DNA from: JBBROS01 sp965199595
GTDB lineage: Bacteria; Pseudomonadota; Alphaproteobacteria; Acetobacterales; Acetobacteraceae
Length of the DNA: 64,000 nucleotides
Direction of reading: 5' to 3'
Assembly: GCA_965199595.1 (NCBI GenBank)
Contig: OZ241182.1
Span: 3,038,001 to 3,102,000 of the forward strand
Part shown: positions 40,628 through 48,238 of the stretch, one piece after another
Numbering within the stretch: the first letter of the stretch is position 1
Layout: each line of letters begins with the position of its first letter
Notes under the pieces: generated by a model
What the model saw: only the letters and a program-made list of their open reading frames with translations
What the model was told of the DNA's origin: nothing
Database searches by the model: none
Translations under genes and position numbers: made by a program

Positions 40628-43605
40628 CAGGCATGCACCGCGGCGAGGGCGGAGGACGGCGCCGCGCGCGGCCGCGTGCCCATGCCGTAGTGCAGCAGCC
40701 GGTCGTTCACCTGGTTCGCCGCCCAGTGCAGCGGCATCGTGAACCCGGCCCCCCGCGCCCGCACCCGCTCGGCCTGGGCGCCCAGATCGAAGGCCGCAAC
40801 CGGCAGCCCGGCCCGCAGCAGCGCCGAGAGCGTGTAGCACCACGTCTCCGGCCATACCGAGGGGATGAACCCGAGGTCTCCGCCCTGCTGCCGCAGCAGG
40901 CCCACCGCCTCGTGCTCGGCATAGGCGCCGGTGATGAACACCCGGCCGGTCTTCATCAGGGCCGCGTCGTCCATGGTGTGGCCCACCACCACGAAGCGCA
41001 GCTTGAGGTGACGCAGTGCTGCGTCCCACCCACAGGCGAGCAGCACGTCGAAGCCCTTGTCGACCCCGATCGCGCCCGGGACCACCACGACCACGTCATC
41101 GCCGGGGTCCGGCACCCGGGCCGCCGGGGCGCCGGCCACGACATCCTCCCAGCCCAGGACCACCGGCACCAGGCCGGGCACATAGCGCGCGATCCGCCCG
41201 GCCGTGTCCGCGCTGGGCGCCACCACCCGCCGCGCCCCGCGCACGAGCTGGCCGGACCGCAGGCGCAGCTCTGCAATCCCGATCGTCTCCTCCAGCCGGG
41301 ACCCCATCACCTGCACGCAGGTCTCGCATTGCGCGAGGCCGGGTTGCCCGCAGTCACGCCGGGCCGGGCCGGAGAAGGTGACGCGGGGGCACCAGAGATG
41401 GAAGTCGTGCACGAACACGTCGTAGGGCACGCCGAGCCGGGCTGGCAGATCGGTGATGGCCGGGTCGTGGCCGAGCAGGTGGTGCACCTCCACCCAGCGC
41501 GGCCGCTCGGGGGCCAGCAGCGCCTGCACCAGCGTCCAGTCCCGGGGGAGGCGATACACCAGGTTGGTGCCGGCGGGGTTCGGGGCATCGGCGATGCGGC
41601 AGCCATCCGCGGCCGGCGTGACCACGATGGGGCGCAGGCCGAGCTGGCGCAGCTGGGCGCATCGTTCGGTGATGAAGCGCAGCACGCCGCCGCCCAGCGC
41701 GTGCGAGACCAGCACCACCGCGCCCGCCGGCATCGCGCCCGCCGCCCAGCCCGCCGCATCCATGGCCCGGCGCGCGCCGGCCAGCGGGTCCGCCGCCTCG
41801 AACGCCGCGATGGCCGCGTCATAGCCGGGGTGCAACCGCTCCAGCAGCGCCGCATTGCGCCGGATCAGCACCGGCTTGGCCGCGCCGAACGACTGTCCGC
41901 CGGCATGTGCGACCGCCACGCCGGTTGCCGCGACATGCCGCCAGCCGAGGTGCCGGGCGCGCAGGCACCAGTCATTCTCCTCGCCATAGCCCTGGGCGAA
42001 CACGTCGTCCCGCAACACTCCCGTCGCGGCCAGGCAGTCATGCCGGATGAACAGGCAGAACCCCACCCCGGTCGGCACCTCCACCACGCCGTCCGTGTTG
42101 GCTGCCGCCGCCAGCCGGTCCAGCTGGTCCAGCGCGGCCTGGCCGGGCATCGTGCCGGCGGCTCCGGGCGTGGGGTAGGAGACGATGGTGCCATCCGTGC
42201 CGAGCGGCGTGACGCTGCCGGTGCGGGCATCCTGGTAGGCCACGGCCGCCAGCCGTTGCGGCAGGCCTGGGGGGGGCAGCGTGTCCGGATTGAGCAGCAG
42301 CACGTCGCGGGGGTGCAGCGGGTCGGTATGCGCGTGGCGCAGGCCGGTGTTGGCGGCGGCGGGGAAGCCCTGGTTGACGGTGTGGCGCAGCACGGTGATG
42401 CCGGGGCGGGCGGCCAGGCCGTCGAGGCATCCGGCGAGCGCCGGGTCGGGCGTGGCATCGTCCACCAACACGATCCGGGTGTCTGCCGGGAGGTCGCGCC
42501 GGAGGCCGGCCAGGCACGCCACCAGGTCCGCCACCCCCCGATAGAGCGGGATCACCACGTCGATCGGCCGACGCGGCGGGAGGGTGTGCCGGGCGGTGGC
42601 GGCGACGGCGGGATAGGGCAGCGGCTGCATTCGCCCGGCCGACGTGCCGGGGGCCGGGGCGCCGTGCAGCGGGTACTGGGTCGCGAGCCAGGATGCCTGT
42701 GCCGCCGCGCCCTGTGCCGCCGTGCCCTGTGCCGCCGTGCCCTGTGCCGCCGTGCCCTGGTGCGCGAGCACGACCGGGCTGCCGGGGAGGTCCTGTCCAT
42801 CGGGCCCGCGCACCCGGATCGCGCCGTCCGGCGGCAGGCGGTCCCGCGCGATGCGGAAGCCGCGGCGGATCACCAGGTCGTTGCCCTGCGGCGCCGTGGT
42901 GTCGTTCGCGACCACCCTGTGCCAGGCGCTGGCGGTGCCATGGGTCAGGCCGGGTTCGGCATCGGGGTTCCAGGGCAGGCTGGCCCAGCCAACCAGGTCG
43001 CCATCCGCAGCCTGCTGCACGGCGCCGATGGCGTGATCCGCCGTTCGCGGGTCGAGACCGCTGCCGAGCAGGGGAACGCCGTCCAGCGTCACCTCGACCG
43101 GCCCATCCTGCGTGGACGGGTCCATCACCGCCCGCCCGCCCTGCGTCACCAGCACGCCCTCCGGCCCCGGAGAGAGAACCAGGTGGCGCGCCGGGCCGAG
43201 CCCGCACCAGCCTGGTGCGCCCGCTGCCGCACACACCTGGTTGGCCATGACGGCGAAGCCCGCGTCATCCGGCACCGCGAAGCGCAGCAGCACGTCATGC
43301 AGCGCCAGCGCCGCGGCCGCGGCGTCATCGCTTCGCAGCAGCGCCGACACCAGGGCGACCCGGGGGGCGCGCACCGCGGGGTGCCGGGCCACCGTGCCGC
43401 GCAGCAGCGCGAGGCACCGCGCCTCGTCGAACCCGGCCAGCGCGGCGGCCAGCAGAAACGCCACCGCGTCATCCTGCGGCGCCAGCCGGGCCGCGCGCTC
43501 CAGCCAGCGCGACGCTGCCGGACGGTCATCATGGCGCAGGGCCAGGCGCCCCCGCTCCACGGCCTGCGCCACGCTGCCCGCCGGCGGCTCCGTGGACCCG
43601 GTCAT
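40627..43605 (-). CDS. Large bifunctional glycosyltransferase (helical repeat + GT2 + GT4-like)
   Basis: 992 residues. Residues 1-125 are TPR-like helices (RLALRHDDRPAASRWLERAARLAP). Residues ~130-280 hold a beta-rich region (VTLDGVPLLGSGLD, GWASLPWNPDAEPG). Residues 282-301 are a Gln/Ala tandem repeat. GT2 spans ~343-570: DVVIPLYRGVADLVACL, LVDDATPDP (DxD-like), LLLNPDTLPPP and GEENDWCLRARHLGW. A second GT-B domain follows at ~625-960: VSHALGGGVLRFITERC, VFVHDFHLWCPRVTF, VPGAIGVDKGFDVLL and PSVWPETWCYTLSALLRAGLPV. Two glycosyltransferase domains in one chain suggest successive sugar additions. It lies 6 bp after the RTX-like gene, making that protein a candidate acceptor; this is inference. 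Cytosolic. Confidence 0.85.
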   Translation of the reverse strand: MTGSTEPPAGSVAQAVERGRLALRHDDRPAASRWLERAARLAPQDDAVAFLLAAALAGFDEARCLALLRGTVARHPAVRAPRVALVSALLRSDDAAAAALALHDVLLRFAVPDDAGFAVMANQVCAAAGAPGWCGLGPARHLVLSPGPEGVLVTQGGRAVMDPSTQDGPVEVTLDGVPLLGSGLDPRTADHAIGAVQQAADGDLVGWASLPWNPDAEPGLTHGTASAWHRVVANDTTAPQGNDLVIRRGFRIARDRLPPDGAIRVRGPDGQDLPGSPVVLAHQGTAAQGTAAQGTAAQGAAAQASWLATQYPLHGAPAPGTSAGRMQPLPYPAVAATARHTLPPRRPIDVVIPLYRGVADLVACLAGLRRDLPADTRIVLVDDATPDPALAGCLDGLAARPGITVLRHTVNQGFPAAANTGLRHAHTDPLHPRDVLLLNPDTLPPPGLPQRLAAVAYQDARTGSVTPLGTDGTIVSYPTPGAAGTMPGQAALDQLDRLAAAANTDGVVEVPTGVGFCLFIRHDCLAATGVLRDDVFAQGYGEENDWCLRARHLGWRHVAATGVAVAHAGGQSFGAAKPVLIRRNAALLERLHPGYDAAIAAFEAADPLAGARRAMDAAGWAAGAMPAGAVVLVSHALGGGVLRFITERCAQLRQLGLRPIVVTPAADGCRIADAPNPAGTNLVYRLPRDWTLVQALLAPERPRWVEVHHLLGHDPAITDLPARLGVPYDVFVHDFHLWCPRVTFSGPARRDCGQPGLAQCETCVQVMGSRLEETIGIAELRLRSGQLVRGARRVVAPSADTAGRIARYVPGLVPVVLGWEDVVAGAPAARVPDPGDDVVVVVPGAIGVDKGFDVLLACGWDAALRHLKLRFVVVGHTMDDAALMKTGRVFITGAYAEHEAVGLLRQQGGDLGFIPSVWPETWCYTLSALLRAGLPVAAFDLGAQAERVRARGAGFTMPLHWAANQVNDRLLHYGMGTRPRAAPSSALAAVHA
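42701..42760 (-). repeat. 4 x 15-bp tandem repeat inside glycosyltransferase gene
   Basis: Units of consensus GCCGCCGTGCCCTGT (plus strand) repeat four times at 42701, 42716, 42731 and 42746, with one change in the first and one in the last unit. They encode the 5-residue unit GTAAQ (GTAAQGTAAQGTAAQGAAAQ) in the linker before the GT2 domain. Confidence 0.95.
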
Positions 43606-43611
43606 CGGGCG

Positions 43612-45198
43612 TCAGTGCGACTTGAAGTCGTTGCCGCCCAGCGACGTGTAGCCCTGCAGGATGACCCTGGTGCTGTCGGCCAGGGTGAAGGTGCCGGTGT
43701 TCGTCGCGGCATCGACCGTGAAGGAGGCGAGCGCCTGGTTCCGGGCCGCGGCATCCTTCACGTTCAGCAGGTCGCCCACGGCGAAGGCCGCGATGGTGAC
43801 GGTCTGGCCGGAGGCGGTGCTTGACAGGTCGAACAGCACCCCGCTGGCCGATCCGGCCGACAGCGTGTCGTTGCCGCTGCCGCCCACCAGCGTGGTGTTC
43901 GCCCCCGCCGCGGTGATCAGGTCGTTGCCGCTGCCGCCCTGCAGCAGATCCCCGCTGCCGCCGCCCACCAGCGTCACGGCGCCGGTGCCGCCGCGCATCA
44001 CGTTCGCCCCGGCGCTGCCGCCGGTGAACGAGCCGCCGCCCATGCCTGCATTGACCAGGTAGCTGCCGGCGCCGCCCAGCACGGTGCTGGCTTCGGCGCC
44101 GCCGGAGAAGGTCATGGAATAGCGGTGCACGCCGTTGACGAGACCAGCCGGGTCGGTCGTCGCGGCGGTGCCGATGACCGTGGCACTGCCGGACAGCACC
44201 AGGATCTGCGACTTGCCGCCGCCGAGCTGGATGGTGTCGTCGCCGTCCACCAGCATGGTGGAGGCCGCGCTGCTGCCCACCAGCGTGTCATGCCCGCCGC
44301 CGCCCGTCAGCGTGGCCCGGCCCGGCCCGGCCTGCACCAGGTCGTCCCCGGTGCCGCCTGCCAGGTAGTCGTTGGCGCCGCCGCCCGAGATCGTCACGGC
44401 GCCGGTGCCGCCATGGATGACGTTGCCGCCCGCCTGGCCGCCGGTGAACTCGCCGCCGCCCGCCCCGGCCGATACCAGGTAGCTGCCTGCGCCGCCCAGC
44501 ACGGTGCTGGCCCCGGTGCCGCCGATGAAGGTGAGCGACGTGTATCGCGTGCCACCCACGACGCCGGCCGGGCCGTCGATGGAGGCTGCGCCGTGGACCA
44601 GCACGCCGCCTTCCGTGACCGAGACAGTCCCGGTGCCGGCGCCCAGATTGATGGTGTCGCGGCCCACGACCGATACCGTGGAGATGCCACGTCCGGTTGT
44701 GATGACGTCGCCATCACCACTGGCGATAATGGTGGTGACCCCGTCGCCGCCGGTAATGCTGGAGCTATCACCCTCGATATAGGCGGCGGTTTGCCCGGTA
44801 TTCCCGGAGAAGCTGATGGCATTGGTGCCGCCAGCCGTGACGACAGTGGCATCCCCGCTGGCGGCGCTGTAGGCCAGGCCGCCCGAACCGGCCAGAACAG
44901 TTTGCGACGAGGCGGCACCGCCGACGACCGTGACTGGACCAGCGCCATCCCCGATCACGACCGCGCCGTAACCAAAGGCAGTCAAGCTGGCCGCATGAAC
45001 AGTCGAGGGGATCACGAGGTAACTGTCACCTGCAGGGACCGCTGCCGGATTATTCGGGTCATATTCGATGGGTGTTGGATGGTTTTGCAGGATTGCCGAG
45101 GCAAGTCCGTCGGCGAGCAAGGATATCCTCGCATTGCCATCGTAGTTCAGCGTGACCGCTGCCTGATCGCCGGACCCACCTGCTAACGTGACCGGCAT
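43612..45198 (-). CDS. RTX-type calcium-binding repeat protein, probably type I secreted
   Basis: 528 residues from ATG 45198, with AAGGAG eight bases upstream; no N-terminal signal peptide. A ~140-residue module occurs twice (from residues ~215 and ~355). Each has a RYTSLTF/RYSMTF strand, ASTVLGGAGSYLV, GGEFTGGQAGGNV, then RTX nonapeptides such as GGGANDYLA, GGTGDDLVQ, GGGGHDTLV and GGSGNDTLS. These bind calcium and support export by a type I system. The C-terminal ~70 residues (SGQTVTIAAFAVGDLLNV) resemble the usual post-repeat secretion region. No T1SS genes lie in the window. The 5' third of the gene is visibly less GC-rich than the repeat part. Likely surface or extracellular; substrate or ligand unknown. 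Confidence 0.82.
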   Translation of the reverse strand: MPVTLAGGSGDQAAVTLNYDGNARISLLADGLASAILQNHPTPIEYDPNNPAAVPAGDSYLVIPSTVHAASLTAFGYGAVVIGDGAGPVTVVGGAASSQTVLAGSGGLAYSAASGDATVVTAGGTNAISFSGNTGQTAAYIEGDSSSITGGDGVTTIIASGDGDVITTGRGISTVSVVGRDTINLGAGTGTVSVTEGGVLVHGAASIDGPAGVVGGTRYTSLTFIGGTGASTVLGGAGSYLVSAGAGGGEFTGGQAGGNVIHGGTGAVTISGGGANDYLAGGTGDDLVQAGPGRATLTGGGGHDTLVGSSAASTMLVDGDDTIQLGGGKSQILVLSGSATVIGTAATTDPAGLVNGVHRYSMTFSGGAEASTVLGGAGSYLVNAGMGGGSFTGGSAGANVMRGGTGAVTLVGGGSGDLLQGGSGNDLITAAGANTTLVGGSGNDTLSAGSASGVLFDLSSTASGQTVTIAAFAVGDLLNVKDAAARNQALASFTVDAATNTGTFTLADSTRVILQGYTSLGGNDFKSH

Positions 45199-45473
45199 GC
45201 GGCACTCCTTCTGCTGGCACAAGCGACTATCACCCGGCTTGCAACCTCACAACCGCGTTATCAGCCAAATGGTAACTTTTTCCGGCGTGATGTCGGTTCA
45301 GCCACACTCATAACGTGTGCGTCATGCACCAGAGCCGCGCAGCCGGGTTGTTGTGCCGGGCTGGTGTGCCGGGGTGACGCCTGCGGTGTGCGCCCTGCCC
45401 GGGTCCGGGCGGCGGGCCACTACCGCGCCTGGGAAGGCTGGCCTAGCCTGGTCCGGTCCAGGGAGGGACAGGC
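45199..45473. other. Divergent intergenic region between RTX-like gene and NIPSNAP gene
   Basis: 275 bp, the longest gene-free stretch of the window. The part nearest the RTX gene (45230-45320) is relatively AT-rich and should hold its promoter; no clean -35/-10 pair was found. The part next to the NIPSNAP gene is GC-rich and ends in a GGGAGGGA ribosome site. Confidence 0.45.
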
Positions 45474-45791
45474 ATGATCTACGACCACCGCACCTACACC
45501 TGCCGGCCGGGCACGATCCGGAAGCATCTCGAGATCTATCTGGAACACGGCTTCGCGCCGCAAAGCCGCCACCTTGGCCAGCCCGTGCTGTATGCGACCA
45601 CCGAGGTCGGCGACGTGAACAGCTATGTGCACGTGTGGGCCTATGACAGCGTGGAGGACCGGGCCAGGCGGCGCGCCGCGATGATGGCGGACCCGGACTG
45701 GCAGACCTATCTGCGGGTGAGCGGGGAGGCGGGATACCTTATCGGGCAGGAGAACAAGCTGCTGGTTTCGATGTCCCTGCCCGTGGCCTGA
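45474..45791 (+). CDS. NIPSNAP family protein
   Basis: 105 residues. Small ferredoxin-like alpha/beta fold of the NIPSNAP/dimeric alpha-beta barrel type. It starts MIYDHRTYTCRPGTIRKHLE and includes YATTEVGDVNSYVHVWAYDSVEDRARRRAAM and DPDWQTYLRVS. Function of bacterial members is unsettled; they often sit near acyl-CoA or aromatic metabolism genes. A good AGGGAGGG site precedes the ATG. Convergent with the phosphotransferase gene 24 bp downstream. Confidence 0.85.
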   Translation: MIYDHRTYTCRPGTIRKHLEIYLEHGFAPQSRHLGQPVLYATTEVGDVNSYVHVWAYDSVEDRARRRAAMMADPDWQTYLRVSGEAGYLIGQENKLLVSMSLPVA

Positions 45792-45815
45792 TCACGGTCC
45801 GGCGCGGTGCCTTCG

Positions 45816-46856
45816 CTATGCCGCCGTGTCCTGCGCCAGGCGCCACCCGGCTTCCGCGATGGGCGCCGCCTGCTGGCCGAGTGCTGCGGCGGCCGGGTCT
45901 GCGGCGGTGCCCTCCAGCGCGCGTTTCGCGATGCCCTGCACGATGGCCGCCAGGCGGAACAGGTTGAACACGACGTAAACCGGCCAGTGCGCGCCCGGCG
46001 CCTGCCCCATCTGCGCCTGATCCATCTGCCACTGGCCCGTCCGCGCCTGATAGGCGGCGACATAGGCCGGGCCGGACGGGATGCCGAGCCCGGGCAGGTC
46101 TGCCCCGGCCAGGCCGCGGAACACGTCGGGCTCCAGGTGCCAGGCGAGCGTGTTGTTCGCGAAGTCCGACAGCGGATCGCCCAGTGTGGACAGCTCCCAG
46201 TCCAGCACCGCCACCACCCTGGGCTCGGTGGGATGCACCAGCATGTTGTCCATCCGCAGGTCGCCATGCACGATGCGGGTCTGGCCCGCGGCCGGCAGAC
46301 GCTGCGGCAGCCAGTCGATCAGGCGATCCATGGCGGCGATCGGGTGCGTTTCGGACAGGCGGTACTGGTTCGACCATCGGGCGAACTGCCGCTGCATGTA
46401 GCCGTCCGGGCGGCCGAACCCGGCAAGCCCGACCGAAACCGGGTCCACCATGTGCAGCCGGGCCACGGCGTCGTTCATGGAGTCGAACAGCGCGACCCGC
46501 TCGGCGGGGCTGAAGCCCGGCAGAAGCGGGTCCATGAACACCCGGCCCGGCACGAACTCCATGACGTAGAACGCGCTGCCCAGCACCGAGTCGTCCTCGC
46601 ACAGCGCATGGACGCGCGGCACCGGCACCGATGTTGACGCAAGCGCTGCCATCACCCTGAACTCGCGCTCGACCATGTGCGCGCTCTGCAGCAGCACGCC
46701 GAGCGGCTTGCGCCGCAGCACATAGTCACCGGAGCGGGCGAGCAGCCGGTAGGTGGGATTGGACTGCCCGCCGGCCAGCACCTCGGCGGAGACCGGCCCC
46801 CGGTAGCCCGGAACATGCAGCCGCATCCAGGCGTGCAGCCGCTCCAGGTCGAGCAC
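45816..46856 (-). CDS. APH-fold phosphotransferase (acyl-CoA dehydrogenase-associated type)
   Basis: 346 residues. Kinase-like aminoglycoside-phosphotransferase fold: nucleotide loop LAGGQSNPTYRL, Lys in YVLRRKPLG, catalytic HGDLRMDNML and metal Asp in VAVLDWELSTLGDPLSDFA. This fits the ACAD10/11-related bacterial subgroup that phosphorylates hydroxyacyl groups before dehydration in fatty-acid-like catabolism; an antibiotic-resistance role is unlikely. No acyl-CoA dehydrogenase is adjacent here. An 8-bp gap separates it from the next minus-strand gene. Confidence 0.85.
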   Translation of the reverse strand: MLDLERLHAWMRLHVPGYRGPVSAEVLAGGQSNPTYRLLARSGDYVLRRKPLGVLLQSAHMVEREFRVMAALASTSVPVPRVHALCEDDSVLGSAFYVMEFVPGRVFMDPLLPGFSPAERVALFDSMNDAVARLHMVDPVSVGLAGFGRPDGYMQRQFARWSNQYRLSETHPIAAMDRLIDWLPQRLPAAGQTRIVHGDLRMDNMLVHPTEPRVVAVLDWELSTLGDPLSDFANNTLAWHLEPDVFRGLAGADLPGLGIPSGPAYVAAYQARTGQWQMDQAQMGQAPGAHWPVYVVFNLFRLAAIVQGIAKRALEGTAADPAAAALGQQAAPIAEAGWRLAQDTAA

Positions 46857-46864
46857 GGGGCAGC

Positions 46865-47260
46865 CTACCGCCGGTATTGCTGGCGGTTCCGCTGGTCGTC
46901 GCCGTAGCCACGCTGCTGGTCGTCGCGCTGGCGGTCATCGCGCTGCCGGTCCTCGCGCTGGCGGTCGAACTCGCGCGGACGCTGCTGCGAGTCGTCATAC
47001 CGCCGGCGCTGCTGCTCGTTGTCGAAGCGCCGCCGGTCATCCCCGGCCCGGCGCCGGGCCTCATCCTCGCGCCGGTTCGCCTCGGACTGGTCCTGCCGGC
47101 CGCGCTCATAGGCGTCGCGGTCGCTGTTGGGGTTCTGCCGGTTGCCGAGAAGCTGATCCTGCAGCACCCGGCCCACATCGTTCAGGCTCTGGGCCGCCGC
47201 CGGCTGCAGGGCGCCCGCAACCAGCAACGCCAACACTGCCGTGACACTTGAAGCGCGCAT
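46865..47260 (-). CDS. Exported Arg/Asp/Gln-rich protein
   Basis: 131 residues. Clear signal peptide (SSVTAVLALLVAGALQPAAAQ), then LNDVGRVLQDQLLGNRQNPN, then about 85 residues composed mostly of R, D, Q and E with imperfect RQRDD and RRRxDD units at the end. No domain recognised; strongly polyampholytic, likely disordered in the periplasm. Could influence envelope stress or bind polyions, but that is guesswork. Lies between the phosphotransferase and the stress protein, all on the minus strand. Confidence 0.7.
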   Translation of the reverse strand: MRASSVTAVLALLVAGALQPAAAQSLNDVGRVLQDQLLGNRQNPNSDRDAYERGRQDQSEANRREDEARRRAGDDRRRFDNEQQRRRYDDSQQRPREFDRQREDRQRDDRQRDDQQRGYGDDQRNRQQYRR

Positions 47261-47344
47261 CGTTCCCTCGCCAAACCTGTTACCGAACCAACGCGGCGAT
47301 ACCGGGTTGGTTCAGGCGATCCGGTCACGGGCGGGGAACGCTGC

Positions 47345-48208
47345 TCAACGGTTCATCAGCACCGGCAGGGTTGCATTCTCCAGCACGTGCCGGGTGACGC
47401 CGCCCAGGATGAGCTGGCGCAGGCGGGAGTGCGAATAGGCGCCCATGGCCAGCAGGTCGGCCCCGAAGGTCCGGGTCGCGTCCAGCAGGCCGCGCCCGAC
47501 ATCCTTCTCGACCGGGCGGAACAGCGCCGCCTCGACCTGGATGCCGTGCAGCGCCAGATAGCCGGCCAGCTCCGCCGGGCCGGGGCCGCGCCGCTGGTAC
47601 TCCTCCGCGGTGAGGATCTGCACCGCCTTGGCCTTCTGCATCCACGGGATCGCCGCCTGCACGGCTGCAGCACTCTCCGCCGTGCCGTTCCAGGCGACGC
47701 AGATCCGGGTGCCGATGGTGGGCAGCGGCACCTGCGGGGCGATCAGCACGGGCCGCCCGCTGTCGAACAGGACGGCGTGCAGCGCGTCGCTGCTGCTGAC
47801 GTCGTCGCCGGCCTCGGGGTGCGGCACGACGGTGAGGTCGGTGAGCCGGGCGAGCTGGGCGACCAGGTCTTCCTCGCGGCCGGTGATGCTGGCGAAGTTC
47901 GCGGTGGCGCCGGCACCGGGGTGCGGCTCCGCGACCGTCACGCCGTGCTGCACCACGAAGCGGTCGAACATGGTGCGGACCGCGTTGCTGCGGTCGCTGC
48001 TCTCCTTCTCGGTGGCGGACATCATCTCCTCGATCATGGCGCCCGAAAGCCCCTCCCCGGCCAGCGGCGCCACGTCGCGGCTATCCACCCGCACGTGCAG
48101 CGCGGTCAGGTGCGCATCCCACAGGCGCGCGACGAGCAGGGCGGTGGTCAGGGCGGCCTCACCGGCGGCGGTGCCAGTCAGCGGCAGCAGCAGTCTACGG
48201 ATGGGCAT
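47345..48208 (-). CDS. Universal stress protein, tandem-domain type
   Basis: 287 residues, about twice a single UspA domain. The N-terminal half (IRRLLLPLTGTAAGEAAL...LTALHVRV) has the fold but no clear ATP loop. The C-terminal half begins TRICVAWNGTAESAAAV and ends with MGAYSHSRLRQLILGGVTRHVL, the G-x2-G-x9-G-S/T ATP-binding pattern slightly altered (Gly-Ala-Tyr-Ser-His). Cytosolic; possible adenosine-nucleotide-binding stress protein. 30 bp downstream of the kinase-fusion gene, so perhaps the same transcript. Confidence 0.88.
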   Translation of the reverse strand: MPIRRLLLPLTGTAAGEAALTTALLVARLWDAHLTALHVRVDSRDVAPLAGEGLSGAMIEEMMSATEKESSDRSNAVRTMFDRFVVQHGVTVAEPHPGAGATANFASITGREEDLVAQLARLTDLTVVPHPEAGDDVSSSDALHAVLFDSGRPVLIAPQVPLPTIGTRICVAWNGTAESAAAVQAAIPWMQKAKAVQILTAEEYQRRGPGPAELAGYLALHGIQVEAALFRPVEKDVGRGLLDATRTFGADLLAMGAYSHSRLRQLILGGVTRHVLENATLPVLMNR

Positions 48209-48238
48209 GGGTGGGATCCTGCTCGGTTGGCGCCTGCA

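Noticed and set aside
42701..42760. Possible CRISPR-like repeats
   Set aside because: Units are 15 bp, contiguous, in frame within a gene and without spacers.
40603..43824. A 1073-codon plus-strand frame opposite the glycosyltransferase
   Set aside because: GC-skew shadow; the repeated CRRAL segment is only the complement of the 15-bp tandem repeat.
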